Under the pieces are notes generated by a model. It was not told the DNA's origin and searched no databases. It worked only from the letters and a program-made list of their open reading frames with translations. DNA of 11,863 nt, taken from positions 1 through 11,863 of the forward strand of contig JAUVTO010000036.1 of NCBI GenBank assembly GCA_030601485.1, written 5' to 3'. The DNA is from Desulfobacterales bacterium (GTDB lineage Bacteria > Desulfobacterota > Desulfobacteria > Desulfobacterales > UBA11574). Shown piece after piece: positions 1 through 6,657 of this stretch; positions within the stretch are counted from its first letter, which is position 1, and every line of letters begins with the position of its first letter. The translations under genes and the position numbers were made by a program.

Positions 1-149
1 CAAATTCCAAATAAATCTCCCTCCGGGTCGGAGGCAAATCTCAAATTCCAAACCGGTTCAAAGCGATTGTTTTTTTGTTTGGGATTTTGAATTTCGGTCA
101 TTGAAATTTATTTGTTATTTGGGATTTGTTATTTGGAATTTCCACTAAC
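1..149. repeat. AT-rich word repeats downstream of the parB-like gene
   Basis: This gene-free stretch is built from variants of the words CAAATTCCAAAT, CAAATCTCAAAT and GGGATTTGTTATTTGG. The word CAAATTCC occurs at 1-8 and 41-48. A small hairpin (CCTCC at 20-24, GGAGG at 30-34) sits between two AAATCTC words. The words at 35-54 recur in inverted orientation at 6881-6903, inside the 3' end of uvrC. No open frame or convincing terminator was seen. It is best read as a dispersed low-complexity intergenic repeat; its copy number outside this window is unknown. Confidence 0.7.
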
Positions 150-187
150 TCAACTACTCCGTGAACGGATACAAAATTTCTATACCA

Positions 188-1150
188 TCAAGTTAGCCGG
201 TCGAGAATTTGCCTAAGGGAGGGGTTCTTGATAAGCGCATTAATACTTGCTTGACGATCTTTGAGTTCAATTAAATTTTTAAAGAATAATTTCAGAATAT
301 AGGTGGTACCTTCGAAATTATCCGGAGGAATAAGTTTTGTTTCGCTTCCGAGCTTAAGTTTTTTCAAGTGGCTTTCAAACTCTTTTTCAGCGGCGGTTAT
401 AACGGGAAAACGCCGCTGTTTTAAATAGATTCTTATCTTGCGGATCTTTTGATTTCTATCCGGATCTTCGTTAGATAAGATCTTTTGCAACATATCATTT
501 TCTATTACTTTCAGCATAGAAATATCTTCGCGAAGGGAAATCTCTTTTACAAGGGTTAATATTTCCCTTTGTTTATTCAGGCTCAATTTAAGTGTTTCAA
601 AAAGTTTTGCAAAACCATCTCCGGTACCCTGTTGCAGCCTTCCGAGTTCCAAAGCCATGACCAGAGAAATAGTATTTGAAAGAATGCCGCGTTGAACTGA
701 TCCGGAAAGATGACAAAGTTCTTTAATTTTTTTTATAATTGATGGATTGCCAGGCAAACCCATGATCGAAAGTTCTTTGCCCAGAGCGCTAAAATCTTTG
801 AAAAATGGGTAAAGCAGGTTAATGGATCTTGATTGTTCGATCAGGTTAAGAGGCCTTTGAAGAGAGTTATCCGCAATAGCGTACGTTATACATTCAAGCT
901 TTTTTGTATCAGAATCGAGCACCTTAACTTCCACATCAGCCCAGTTAAGTCGTCGGCAGGCTTCAATTCTGAGAAAACCGCAAACAATTTTATATCCTGT
1001 TTTTTTTTCTAATAATAAAGGAAGGTTTAACATCCCCACATGATCAATAGAATTCATCAAATGATCGACGCTTATTTGGGTTGTAATGCGAAAGGAGTCG
1101 TCTTTAGAATCGATCAAAGAAAGCTTTGCGATCTTTTGTTTAAAGCGCAT
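188..1150 (-). CDS. Orphan ParB-like (ParB/Sulfiredoxin-fold) protein
   Basis: The 320-residue protein has a recognisable ParB N-terminal domain at about residues 24-105. A 'GYKIVCGFLRIEACRRL' segment stands where ParB has 'GERRxRA', and 'ADNSLQRPLNLIEQSRSI' matches the ParB 'ENLQRxDLNPIEEA' helix. Residues 106-180 probably form a helix-turn-helix region; the rest is helical, lysine-rich and unassigned. Classical ParB proteins bind centromere-like DNA and use CTP to slide on it, but box II here keeps only one of the usual arginines, so CTP hydrolysis is doubtful. There is no parA beside it and its neighbour is purC, so it is not a standard chromosome-partition locus. The ATG at 1150 overlaps the purC stop by 11 bases and has no clear Shine-Dalgarno, which suggests translational coupling. 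The exact role is unknown; DNA binding is inferred from the fold. Confidence 0.8.
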   Translation of the reverse strand: MRFKQKIAKLSLIDSKDDSFRITTQISVDHLMNSIDHVGMLNLPLLLEKKTGYKIVCGFLRIEACRRLNWADVEVKVLDSDTKKLECITYAIADNSLQRPLNLIEQSRSINLLYPFFKDFSALGKELSIMGLPGNPSIIKKIKELCHLSGSVQRGILSNTISLVMALELGRLQQGTGDGFAKLFETLKLSLNKQREILTLVKEISLREDISMLKVIENDMLQKILSNEDPDRNQKIRKIRIYLKQRRFPVITAAEKEFESHLKKLKLGSETKLIPPDNFEGTTYILKLFFKNLIELKDRQASINALIKNPSLRQILDRLT

Positions 1151-2036
1151 AACTTACGTCGGTAAGTTGATTTAAGGCTTCCAGGTATTTAGTGCGTGTA
1201 TTGCGGATAACACTTTGGGGAAGCGAAGGCCCCGGCGGCTTTTTGTGCCAGTTTATGGAAATCAGGTAGTCTCTGAGATATTGCTTGTCAAAACTCTTTT
1301 GTGCACCATCCGGTTTATACGATTCTCTGGGCCAGAACCTTGATGAATCCGGAGTCAACACTTCATCAATAAGAATTAGGTTGTTTTCGAAAAGGCCGAA
1401 TTCAAATTTTGTATCAGCAATAATTATGTCCTTTTCATAAGCTAAATCCGCACCCTTTTGGTAAATTGCAAGACTGAGTTTTCTGACCTTTTCTGCAAGA
1501 GTTTTTCCAATTTTAGCTATAACTGTATCAAAGTCAATGTTGACGTCATGAAGGCCTATCTCTTCTTTGGTTGACGGCGTAAACAAAGGTTCAGGCAATT
1601 TGTCGGATTCTTTCAGATCGTGAGGCAGTTTTATTCCGCATATGTTTCCGGTGGTCTGGTAATCTTTCCAGCCGGACCCGGATATATACCCCCTGACAAC
1701 ACATTCAATGGGAAGCGGTTTTGCTTTTTTAACCACCATGCTTCGGTCGCGTAGAATTTCGGTATACGGGTTACAAACTTCGGGAAAGTCATCAACATTG
1801 CCTGAAATCACATGATGGGGCAAAAGAGACTCCATTATTTCAAACCAGAAAAGGGAAATTTGAGTCAAGATTTTCCCCTTTCCCGGAATAGGATCGGGCA
1901 TGATAACGTCAAACGCGGAAATTCGATCTGTAGCCACCATTAAAAGTTTGTCACCAAGATCGTATATATCCCGTACTTTTCCCCTTTTTACTAAATTTAA
2001 ATTTTTAAAATCGGTTCTAATTACTGCCTGAGCCAT
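1140..2036 (-). CDS. purC: SAICAR synthase (phosphoribosylaminoimidazole-succinocarboxamide synthase)
   Basis: This cytosolic enzyme joins CAIR and aspartate using ATP to make SAICAR in de novo purine synthesis (EC 6.3.2.6). The 298-residue length fits the longer, yeast ADE1-like form rather than the about 237-residue E. coli form. Visible landmarks are the ATP-binding start 'KRGKVRDIYDLG' (residues 18-28), 'ATDRISAFDVIMPDPIPGKG' (35-54), the substrate-site segment 'ECVVRGYISGSGWKDY' (111-126), 'IADTKFEFGL' (206-215) and 'DEVLTPDSSRFW' (224-235). No key segment is missing. The ATG at 2036 has AAAGGA nine bases upstream. The gene lies 35 bases after the PilZ gene and runs into the parB-like gene, so it is probably co-transcribed with the signalling genes upstream. 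No other pur gene and no purine-responsive site was seen. Confidence 0.97.
   Translation of the reverse strand: MAQAVIRTDFKNLNLVKRGKVRDIYDLGDKLLMVATDRISAFDVIMPDPIPGKGKILTQISLFWFEIMESLLPHHVISGNVDDFPEVCNPYTEILRDRSMVVKKAKPLPIECVVRGYISGSGWKDYQTTGNICGIKLPHDLKESDKLPEPLFTPSTKEEIGLHDVNIDFDTVIAKIGKTLAEKVRKLSLAIYQKGADLAYEKDIIIADTKFEFGLFENNLILIDEVLTPDSSRFWPRESYKPDGAQKSFDKQYLRDYLISINWHKKPPGPSLPQSVIRNTRTKYLEALNQLTDVSYAL
1151..1168 (-). promoter_or_regulatory. 7-bp inverted repeat abutting the parB-like start codon
   Basis: AACTTAC and GTAAGTT form a perfect 7-bp dyad with a 4-base loop, ending at the base before the ATG of the parB-like gene and lying within the last purC codons. In the mRNA it would fold where a Shine-Dalgarno should be. 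It could limit initiation unless ribosomes finishing purC open it, or be a protein-binding site. Function is inferred. Confidence 0.4.
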
Positions 2037-2071
2037 GGATTTTTATCCTTTGGATATAACGCCGATCTTCA

Positions 2072-2416
2072 TTACTGTTCCATGAAAGCTTTGATATATT
2101 TTTTCAAAACCTCGAGTTCCGCTTCATCTGTATCAATGAACTCGATTCCGGCTTCAAATCGTTTTTCTCCACATGCCATAGAAGAAACAACCCTCCCTTT
2201 GATGTTGATCAAATCGTCTTCCAGACCTATTGCCAACGCCACAGTATGTTTCGGGTCGATTGGAACGTGTGTTTCAAGAAGAATTCCGCCTTGACTCACA
2301 TTCAAAGTTCTTCCCATTCCCTGCGCTACAGTCTGAACAGTTTCATCAATACAACTATACGATATAAGATTAAGGGCGTTGATTCTTGCATGTTTTCTTC
2401 TGTCTTCTGTAGTCAT
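2072..2416 (-). CDS. Single-domain PilZ protein (probable c-di-GMP receptor)
   Basis: PilZ domains bind cyclic di-GMP and pass the signal to motility, polysaccharide or other outputs. This protein is essentially one PilZ domain of 114 residues. The RxxxR arm is at residues 7-11 ('RKHAR'), and the second motif is N39-V-S-Q-G-G, fitting [D/N]xSxxG. The beta-strand 'GRVVSSMACGEKRFEAGIEF' and a C-terminal helix follow. Both nucleotide-contact motifs are intact, so binding is likely. I chose the ATG at 2416 because GGGTGAG lies just upstream; a GTG at 2425 would add three residues but has no such signal. It lies between the DUF4388/cNMP gene and purC on the same strand, so it probably acts with the GTPase and cyclic-nucleotide-fold protein. 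Its target is unknown. Confidence 0.9.
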   Translation of the reverse strand: MTTEDRRKHARINALNLISYSCIDETVQTVAQGMGRTLNVSQGGILLETHVPIDPKHTVALAIGLEDDLINIKGRVVSSMACGEKRFEAGIEFIDTDEAELEVLKKYIKAFMEQ

Positions 2417-2472
2417 GGTTCTCACCCAATATAGATGAATTTACAAAAGGTGAATTCATCACGTTTAAAGTA

Positions 2473-3663
2473 TTAAGACCTGCCCGGTTTTTTACGGCCG
2501 GTGTTTTTTCCAAACTCACAAGCCAACATGGATGTTACTAATATGCAGTTTGCAAGGTGTTCTATAAAATTTTTAACTGTGGACGAAAATTGATTATATT
2601 CTTTTTTCAGAATGTCAGGGTCCATCTCGCTAATCTCGAGATCTTTTGATCCGAAAACCGAAGCGGAGTAAGGTTCTTGTCCAATATCAAGAAATGGAAC
2701 ATGGCCAAAAAAATCACCCTGATAAAGATTCGCCAGCGGAACATAACCATTTTCGGTATTCCGGACAATATGAGCTTCACCTTCTGTAATTGTGAATAAA
2801 CTTTCCACATTCTCACCCTGTGTGAACACCTGAGCTTTGCCGTTGATCAATTCTTCTACTTTAATGTTGTTTAAATGTATATCAACCGCCATATTGGTTA
2901 CCTGTTTTAACCTTTTATCGAGACTGATTAAAAGGCTTCTGAATTGATTGGACATTCGCATAAAATCGGTGGAAAGTCGTCGCAAATCGAGTACACCGAG
3001 CAAAACATTGTTAACCGCCGTGATCGCAGCACTTCGAGTACTCCCCTCTAATAATAAAAATGAGGCAATACTTCCGATAAATGCTCCTTCACCGATTCTG
3101 AGCAGTTTTAAAGGGCCCCGGGGGGTTTCTCTAATAATTTCTGCAGTGCCTTCAAGAATGACCCATAACCAACCGCCATGTTTTCCCTCTGCAACGATTT
3201 TGTTGCCGGCACGGACCTCTTCTTCATCAACAACGTACGTGTAATCGATAAGCGGTCCTCTGATAATCGGCTGATTTGATAAACTGTCCGAAGGATGGGA
3301 TGACTTTTTTGTAAATGTTACCGGTCCCAACTGTTCAATCAGTCCATCATCCAGCATTCTTAAGCAGTCAAGAATAATTTGCATACGGCTCTTTTTGATG
3401 ACATTTTCACCATCAACTTTTTCTTCAATGAATTCAAATTCTCCATCAAGCCATCCAAAAAGTCGATTGACAGCATCAAGACCGGCCAATGATCCGACTG
3501 AAGCATTAACAGGGTTGCCGTTGAGAAAATATATTAAACCCGAATCTTGAGCATACCTGCTGGTAATGCGCAAAACACCTGTACTGGCGTTTGAACCGAG
3601 GAGTTGCAAGATATCTCCCAGACTTAAAAAATTAAGATTGCCCGCCAGAACAAAATCACCCAT
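2473..3663 (-). CDS. DUF4388 (PATAN-like) protein with two cyclic-nucleotide-binding folds
   Basis: The 396-residue protein has an N-terminal DUF4388 domain at about residues 5-105 ('LAGNLNFLSLGDILQLLGSN', 'GLIYFLNGNPVNA'), found in bacterial signalling proteins and often near small GTPases and response regulators. Two cyclic-nucleotide-binding (CAP/PKA-type) beta-rolls follow at about 140-260 and 265-370. In the first, the phosphate-cassette glutamate is replaced ('IGSIASFLLLEGSTRSA', about 196-212) but the arginine is kept. In the second ('FGHVPFLDIGQEPYSASV', 319-336) both the glutamate and the arginine are lost. Binding of ordinary cAMP or cGMP is therefore uncertain. No DNA-binding or catalytic domain was seen, which suggests an adaptor. 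It starts 7 bases after the GTPase stop, so the two are probably translated together and may interact. The last 12 residues are basic. Confidence 0.88.
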   Translation of the reverse strand: MGDFVLAGNLNFLSLGDILQLLGSNASTGVLRITSRYAQDSGLIYFLNGNPVNASVGSLAGLDAVNRLFGWLDGEFEFIEEKVDGENVIKKSRMQIILDCLRMLDDGLIEQLGPVTFTKKSSHPSDSLSNQPIIRGPLIDYTYVVDEEEVRAGNKIVAEGKHGGWLWVILEGTAEIIRETPRGPLKLLRIGEGAFIGSIASFLLLEGSTRSAAITAVNNVLLGVLDLRRLSTDFMRMSNQFRSLLISLDKRLKQVTNMAVDIHLNNIKVEELINGKAQVFTQGENVESLFTITEGEAHIVRNTENGYVPLANLYQGDFFGHVPFLDIGQEPYSASVFGSKDLEISEMDPDILKKEYNQFSSTVKNFIEHLANCILVTSMLACEFGKNTGRKKPGRS

Positions 3664-3670
3664 GGATCTT

Positions 3671-4282
3671 CTACCCCGATTTAATTTGTCTTTTAAATGA
3701 TAATAACGTTAACTTAAGGCATTCCTTTAAGGTTGCACCAACACCGTCACCGGTAATCGCACTGGCTGAAAAAGAGGGGACCTTGAGCTGTCTGTTTAAA
3801 TCCCTTTCCATCTGCTCTATTGACATTACCGGAACGCCCTGCTCTACAAGATCCCTTTTGTTGTGCTGTATAATAAGTGGAATTTTTAAGATGTTAATGC
3901 CGTATTCTTTCAAATTATGCTGCAGATCCTTTAAGGACAGCATGTTTTTCTCACGTCTGACCGCCAGAGAATCAGCAACAAAAATTACCCCGTCCACTCC
4001 CTTTAAAACCAGTTTTCTGGTGGATTTATACTGAACCTGACCGGGAACAGTATAAACCTGGACCCTGATTTCAAAGCCTTTTATTTGTCCCAACCCCATG
4101 GGAAGAAAATCGAAAAAAAGGGTTCGATCACCCTCTGTGTCAACCGAGACCATCTCGCCGACAACCTGTTTCTTATATGTTTTGTAAATATATTCCATAT
4201 TAGTGGTTTTTCCGGATCTTCCAGGTCCGTAATATACGATTTTACATTCTATCTCTCTTTTTTTTATTTTAAAAATAGCCAT
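3671..4282 (-). CDS. MglA-family small Ras-like GTPase
   Basis: MglA GTPases set cell polarity and switch gliding or type IV pilus motility in Myxococcus. This 203-residue protein matches the family along its length. It has the P-loop 'GPGRSGKTTN' (19-28), 'GDRTLFFDFLP' (51-61) including R53 and T54, the switch II 'TVPGQ' (78-82) in place of the usual DxxG, 'NKRD' (141-144) and 'SAS' (172-174). R53 and Q82 fall at the numbers of the catalytic arginine and glutamine reported for Myxococcus MglA, so GTP hydrolysis is probably retained. No mglB-type roadblock GAP gene is in the window; instead the next gene encodes the DUF4388/cNMP protein, a candidate partner. It is first in the proposed operon. 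The Shine-Dalgarno before the ATG at 4282 is weak. A motility or polarity role is inferred from the family only. Confidence 0.92.
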   Translation of the reverse strand: MAIFKIKKREIECKIVYYGPGRSGKTTNMEYIYKTYKKQVVGEMVSVDTEGDRTLFFDFLPMGLGQIKGFEIRVQVYTVPGQVQYKSTRKLVLKGVDGVIFVADSLAVRREKNMLSLKDLQHNLKEYGINILKIPLIIQHNKRDLVEQGVPVMSIEQMERDLNRQLKVPSFSASAITGDGVGATLKECLKLTLLSFKRQIKSG

Positions 4283-4346
4283 ATATAGTCAATCCCAAGC
4301 AAAGAATTAAAATGCGTTAAACCAGTCCAATATGATACAAAAAGAT

Positions 4347-4375
4347 ATTTTACAAATATTTCTCAAATTATTCAA
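4347..4375 (-). promoter_or_regulatory. Candidate sigma70-type promoter for the MglA-like operon
   Basis: On the minus strand TTGAAT (4370-4375) is separated by 17 bases from TAAAAT (4347-4352), giving four and five matches to the -35 and -10 consensus. Transcription would start near 4340, leaving a leader of about 57 bases before the ATG at 4282. The surrounding DNA is AT-rich, so a chance match is possible. Confidence 0.35.
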
Positions 4376-4465
4376 GGCCTTTCTTGTTTCTTTATACATA
4401 ACCGTAAGGTTGAATAAAGAACCGGGACAGTGTTTAAAAAAAAAGACCTTACGCTTTTTTTTAAG

Positions 4466-4493
4466 CAACATCGACAAAATGTTGTCGATGTTG
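4466..4493. repeat. Perfect 12-bp hairpin (possible terminator of the TPR gene)
   Basis: CAACATCGACAA and TTGTCGATGTTG form a perfect 12-bp stem with a 4-base loop. In the minus-strand RNA leaving the TPR gene the stem is followed by an A-run and, about 30 bases on, a run of nine U. It is therefore not a textbook intrinsic terminator, though it could stabilise or help end the transcript. Confidence 0.55.
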
Positions 4494-4593
4494 AAATGTC
4501 CAATACCCAATGTTCAACTGAAAAATACTTGAAAATTGGATATTGAGAATTCGACATTGGATATTAGTTGTTTTGGTCCCGGCTTGTCCGGTT

Positions 4594-5520
4594 TTAATTT
4601 AATACAATTTTAATATCCACGCAATAATCTCCCCTCAAGGGACCGATTTTAATTTTTTTTACCGATGTAATCAGACCGGAAGCTTTAAATATAGCAGCGG
4701 CTGAATAATATTGAATATCATAAATCATATCCCCAACTTTGAAAATATCGATTGACTCTTTGTCCCTGATAGAAATGAGCAGACTGACCACGTTTCCTAA
4801 TTGAAATCTTACCTTAAATTCAACGACCTGCCCCTTTTGGGGCCCACTATAAACAATTATCCCGATGGAGTTGATATCAAGGGTGTCATCATCTTCGATT
4901 TCGGGCCCCTTAACCCGAATCACACCGGTGTCTTCTTTTGGTGCTTTTCTCCTTGGAAGCTTTATTTCAATGCCCTCTTTTTTTAAAGTATTTTCAAGAA
5001 AAACATGTAATTTATCCAACTGAATCGTTGAAAATCTATCATCTGATATCCATTGCTCATACTGAGCAACAGCCTCATCCAGTGATGAAAGCGCCATATG
5101 ACACCTTAGTATGTTTTTGGCAGAAACAATACGCAGCGAATCTTTTTTTATGAGTTCGTTAAATTCTGATATGGCTCTTTTTAACTGGCCGAACTTTGCC
5201 AGGGCTATGGCACCGTCAAGAGCTTTTAAATCTTCGTTCTTGTCCGGTGAAAATGAAACCATCTTTTTTATCAGGTCCTGAATTTTTGCAGAGACTTCAG
5301 GTTTTTTCGGTGCCATTTCAATCTTGATTATGTCGTTTTTTAAAGCGAGAATTTTTTTTGAGATTCCCTTTATCAGATTTTGTTTTCCCTTTAGCTGTTC
5401 ATTGCTCCGGATCAGTTTTGTTACATTGTTATATTTTTCCATAGCCTCATTCAACAGGCCCTGGTCATGATAAAGTTCAGCTTCCTGCAATAGTATTTTA
5501 ATCTTTTTTGTTATATTCAT
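4594..5520 (-). CDS. TPR-containing protein with a beta-rich C-terminal domain, function unknown
   Basis: No named family member is recognised. The 308-residue protein has TPR-like helices: 'AELYHDQGLLNEAMEKYNNV' (about 14-33), a second pair near 104-127 ('AIALAKFGQLKRAISEFNEL') and a third near 136-156. A basic linker leads to a C-terminal beta-rich domain (about 215-308) containing 'VGDMIYDIQYY' and 'ASGLITSVKKIKI'. This domain loosely recalls the PilZN barrel that precedes PilZ in YcgR-type proteins, but that is only an impression. There is no signal peptide or membrane segment, so it is probably cytosolic. I chose the ATG at 5520, with GAAGG five bases upstream, over a TTG at 5532. It reads toward the signalling operon but is separated from it by repeats, and it is divergent from mdh. 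Confidence 0.75.
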   Translation of the reverse strand: MNITKKIKILLQEAELYHDQGLLNEAMEKYNNVTKLIRSNEQLKGKQNLIKGISKKILALKNDIIKIEMAPKKPEVSAKIQDLIKKMVSFSPDKNEDLKALDGAIALAKFGQLKRAISEFNELIKKDSLRIVSAKNILRCHMALSSLDEAVAQYEQWISDDRFSTIQLDKLHVFLENTLKKEGIEIKLPRRKAPKEDTGVIRVKGPEIEDDDTLDINSIGIIVYSGPQKGQVVEFKVRFQLGNVVSLLISIRDKESIDIFKVGDMIYDIQYYSAAAIFKASGLITSVKKIKIGPLRGDYCVDIKIVLN

Positions 5521-5555
5521 GCTAACCTTCAACCCTGATTATCCATTTTAAAATT

Positions 5556-5582
5556 TTTATACTGCTTAACCATTCATGTCAA
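5556..5582 (-). promoter_or_regulatory. Candidate promoter for the TPR gene
   Basis: On the minus strand a perfect TTGACA (5577-5582) is followed after 15 bases by TATAAA (5556-5561). The spacing is shorter than ideal. Initiation near 5549 would give a leader of about 30 bases, including the GAAGG ribosome-binding site before the ATG at 5520. Confidence 0.45.
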
Positions 5583-5614
5583 TAACAAGAAATAAAAGAT
5601 TTTTTTTAAATATA

Positions 5615-5643
5615 TTGACAATAACCGATTTTATGTTAACAAT
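5615..5643 (+). promoter_or_regulatory. Candidate upstream promoter for mdh
   Basis: TTGACA (5615-5620) is followed after 17 bases by AACAAT (5638-5643), which matches the -10 consensus at four of six bases. It is arranged back to back with the TPR promoter, the two TTGACA hexamers lying 32 bases apart. A second candidate -10 closer to the gene is listed separately. Confidence 0.4.
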
Positions 5644-5676
5644 TTTTCCTTTTTATTTTCTGGAAACCACTACCAA

Positions 5677-5682
5677 TATAAT
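5677..5682 (+). promoter_or_regulatory. Perfect TATAAT -10 hexamer before mdh
   Basis: TATAAT lies 27 bases ahead of the mdh start codon and would give a leader of about 20 bases that still includes the ribosome-binding site. No good -35 hexamer lies 16-18 bases upstream, so it would need an activator or be a weak second start. Confidence 0.3.
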
Positions 5683-5709
5683 AATACATCAATAAAAAAG
5701 GAGTTTATT

Positions 5710-6642
5710 ATGGACAAAAAAGTTACCGTAGTCGGTGCCGGCAATGTGGGAGCAACCGCAGCTCAGAGACTGGCGGAAAAAGAGTTATGCGATGTGGCCT
5801 TGATTGATATCATTGAAGGGTTTCCTCAGGGTAAAGCCCTGGATCTTTCAGAGGCCGCACCTATTGAAAAACATGATGCCCGACTAACCGGTTCAAACGA
5901 TTATGAAGCTTCAGCAAACTCAGATATCGTTATTATTACCGCCGGCATACCCAGAAAGCCGGGAATGAGCCGGGACGATCTTCTCAATATCAATGCGGGA
6001 ATCATGAATAGCGTCACCAAAGAGGTCGCAAAACGATCACCTGAAGCCGTAATCATCGTCGTTAGCAATCCTCTTGATGCGATGTGTCACGTTGCATATG
6101 AAACCAGCGGTTTTCCTAAAAACAGGGTTATCGGCATGGCCGGGGTGCTCGACTCAGCACGGTTCAGATCTTTTATTGCCATGGAACTCAATGTTTCCGT
6201 GGAAAATACAACTGCATTTGTTCTTGGCGGGCATGGCGACACCATGGTTCCATTGCCCCGCTATTCCACTGTAGCAGGCATACCTATTACGGAACTGCTG
6301 CCAAAAGAACGAATTGACGCTTTAGTGGAAAGAACCGCCAATGGCGGAGCTGAAATTGTCGGACTTCTTAAAACAGGGAGCGCCTTTTATGCACCGGCCT
6401 CGGCCGCAGTGGAAATGGCCGAATCTATTCTCAAAGACAAAAAGAAAATCCTGCCATGTGCCGCATACCTTGAGGGTGAATATGGATTGAACGAACTTTT
6501 TATTGGCGTGCCTGTAAAACTCGGAGCAAACGGTGTGGAGGAAATCATTGAAATCACACTCACTTCTGAAGAGAAGGCCGCCCTCGAAAAATCGGCCGAC
6601 GCGGTCAGAGAGCTCAAGGAAGCCTTGAAAAAACTGGCATAG
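5710..6642 (+). CDS. mdh: Malate dehydrogenase (NAD-dependent, LDH-like type)
   Basis: It interconverts malate and oxaloacetate with NAD in the cytosolic citric-acid-cycle reactions (EC 1.1.1.37). The 310-residue length is normal for the LDH-like bacterial class. The Rossmann glycine motif is GAGNVG (9-14), with D33 at the end of strand 2 fitting NAD rather than NADP. Substrate arginines R82 and R88 lie in 'GIPRKPGMSRDD', which marks malate rather than lactate specificity. N120, D148, R151 and the catalytic H175 ('LGGHGDTMVPL') are all present. AAGGAG lies six bases before the ATG. It stands alone on the plus strand, divergent from the TPR gene and convergent with uvrC, and no other cycle gene is in view. 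Its 3' side runs into a direct repeat and then the repeat element at 6703-6842. Confidence 0.96.
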   Translation: MDKKVTVVGAGNVGATAAQRLAEKELCDVALIDIIEGFPQGKALDLSEAAPIEKHDARLTGSNDYEASANSDIVIITAGIPRKPGMSRDDLLNINAGIMNSVTKEVAKRSPEAVIIVVSNPLDAMCHVAYETSGFPKNRVIGMAGVLDSARFRSFIAMELNVSVENTTAFVLGGHGDTMVPLPRYSTVAGIPITELLPKERIDALVERTANGGAEIVGLLKTGSAFYAPASAAVEMAESILKDKKKILPCAAYLEGEYGLNELFIGVPVKLGANGVEEIIEITLTSEEKAALEKSADAVRELKEALKKLA

Positions 6643-6657
6643 GCAGAAGGCAGAAAA

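Larger units (their letters stand above)
4283..4593. other. Gene-free gap with repeats, hairpins and a candidate promoter
   Basis: These 311 bases between the TPR gene and the MglA-like gene hold no convincing gene. They contain a candidate minus-strand promoter (4347-4375) and an imperfect hairpin (TTCTTTAT at 4388-4395 with ATAAAGAA at 4414-4421, and an inner AACC/GGTT stem). There is also an A9/T8 dyad (4436-4444, 4455-4462), a 12-bp perfect hairpin (4466-4493) and repeated ATTGGATATT words (4535-4544, 4556-4565; inverted variant 4502-4511). The end next to the TPR stop carries a CCGG-type head motif (4579-4594). Confidence 0.7.

Noticed and set aside
188..1150. Chromosome-partition parAB locus
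   Set aside because: No parA gene, parS-like site or origin-proximal gene is in view, and the CTP-binding box is altered.
2948..3244. 98-codon plus-strand open frame inside the DUF4388/cNMP gene
   Set aside because: It is a low-complexity Ser/Pro-rich shadow of a gene with clear domains on the other strand, with no ribosome-binding site of note.
4332..4532. 66-67-codon open frames on both strands in the gap between the TPR and MglA-like genes
   Set aside because: They cross the hairpins and word repeats, lack Shine-Dalgarno sequences and resemble no protein family.
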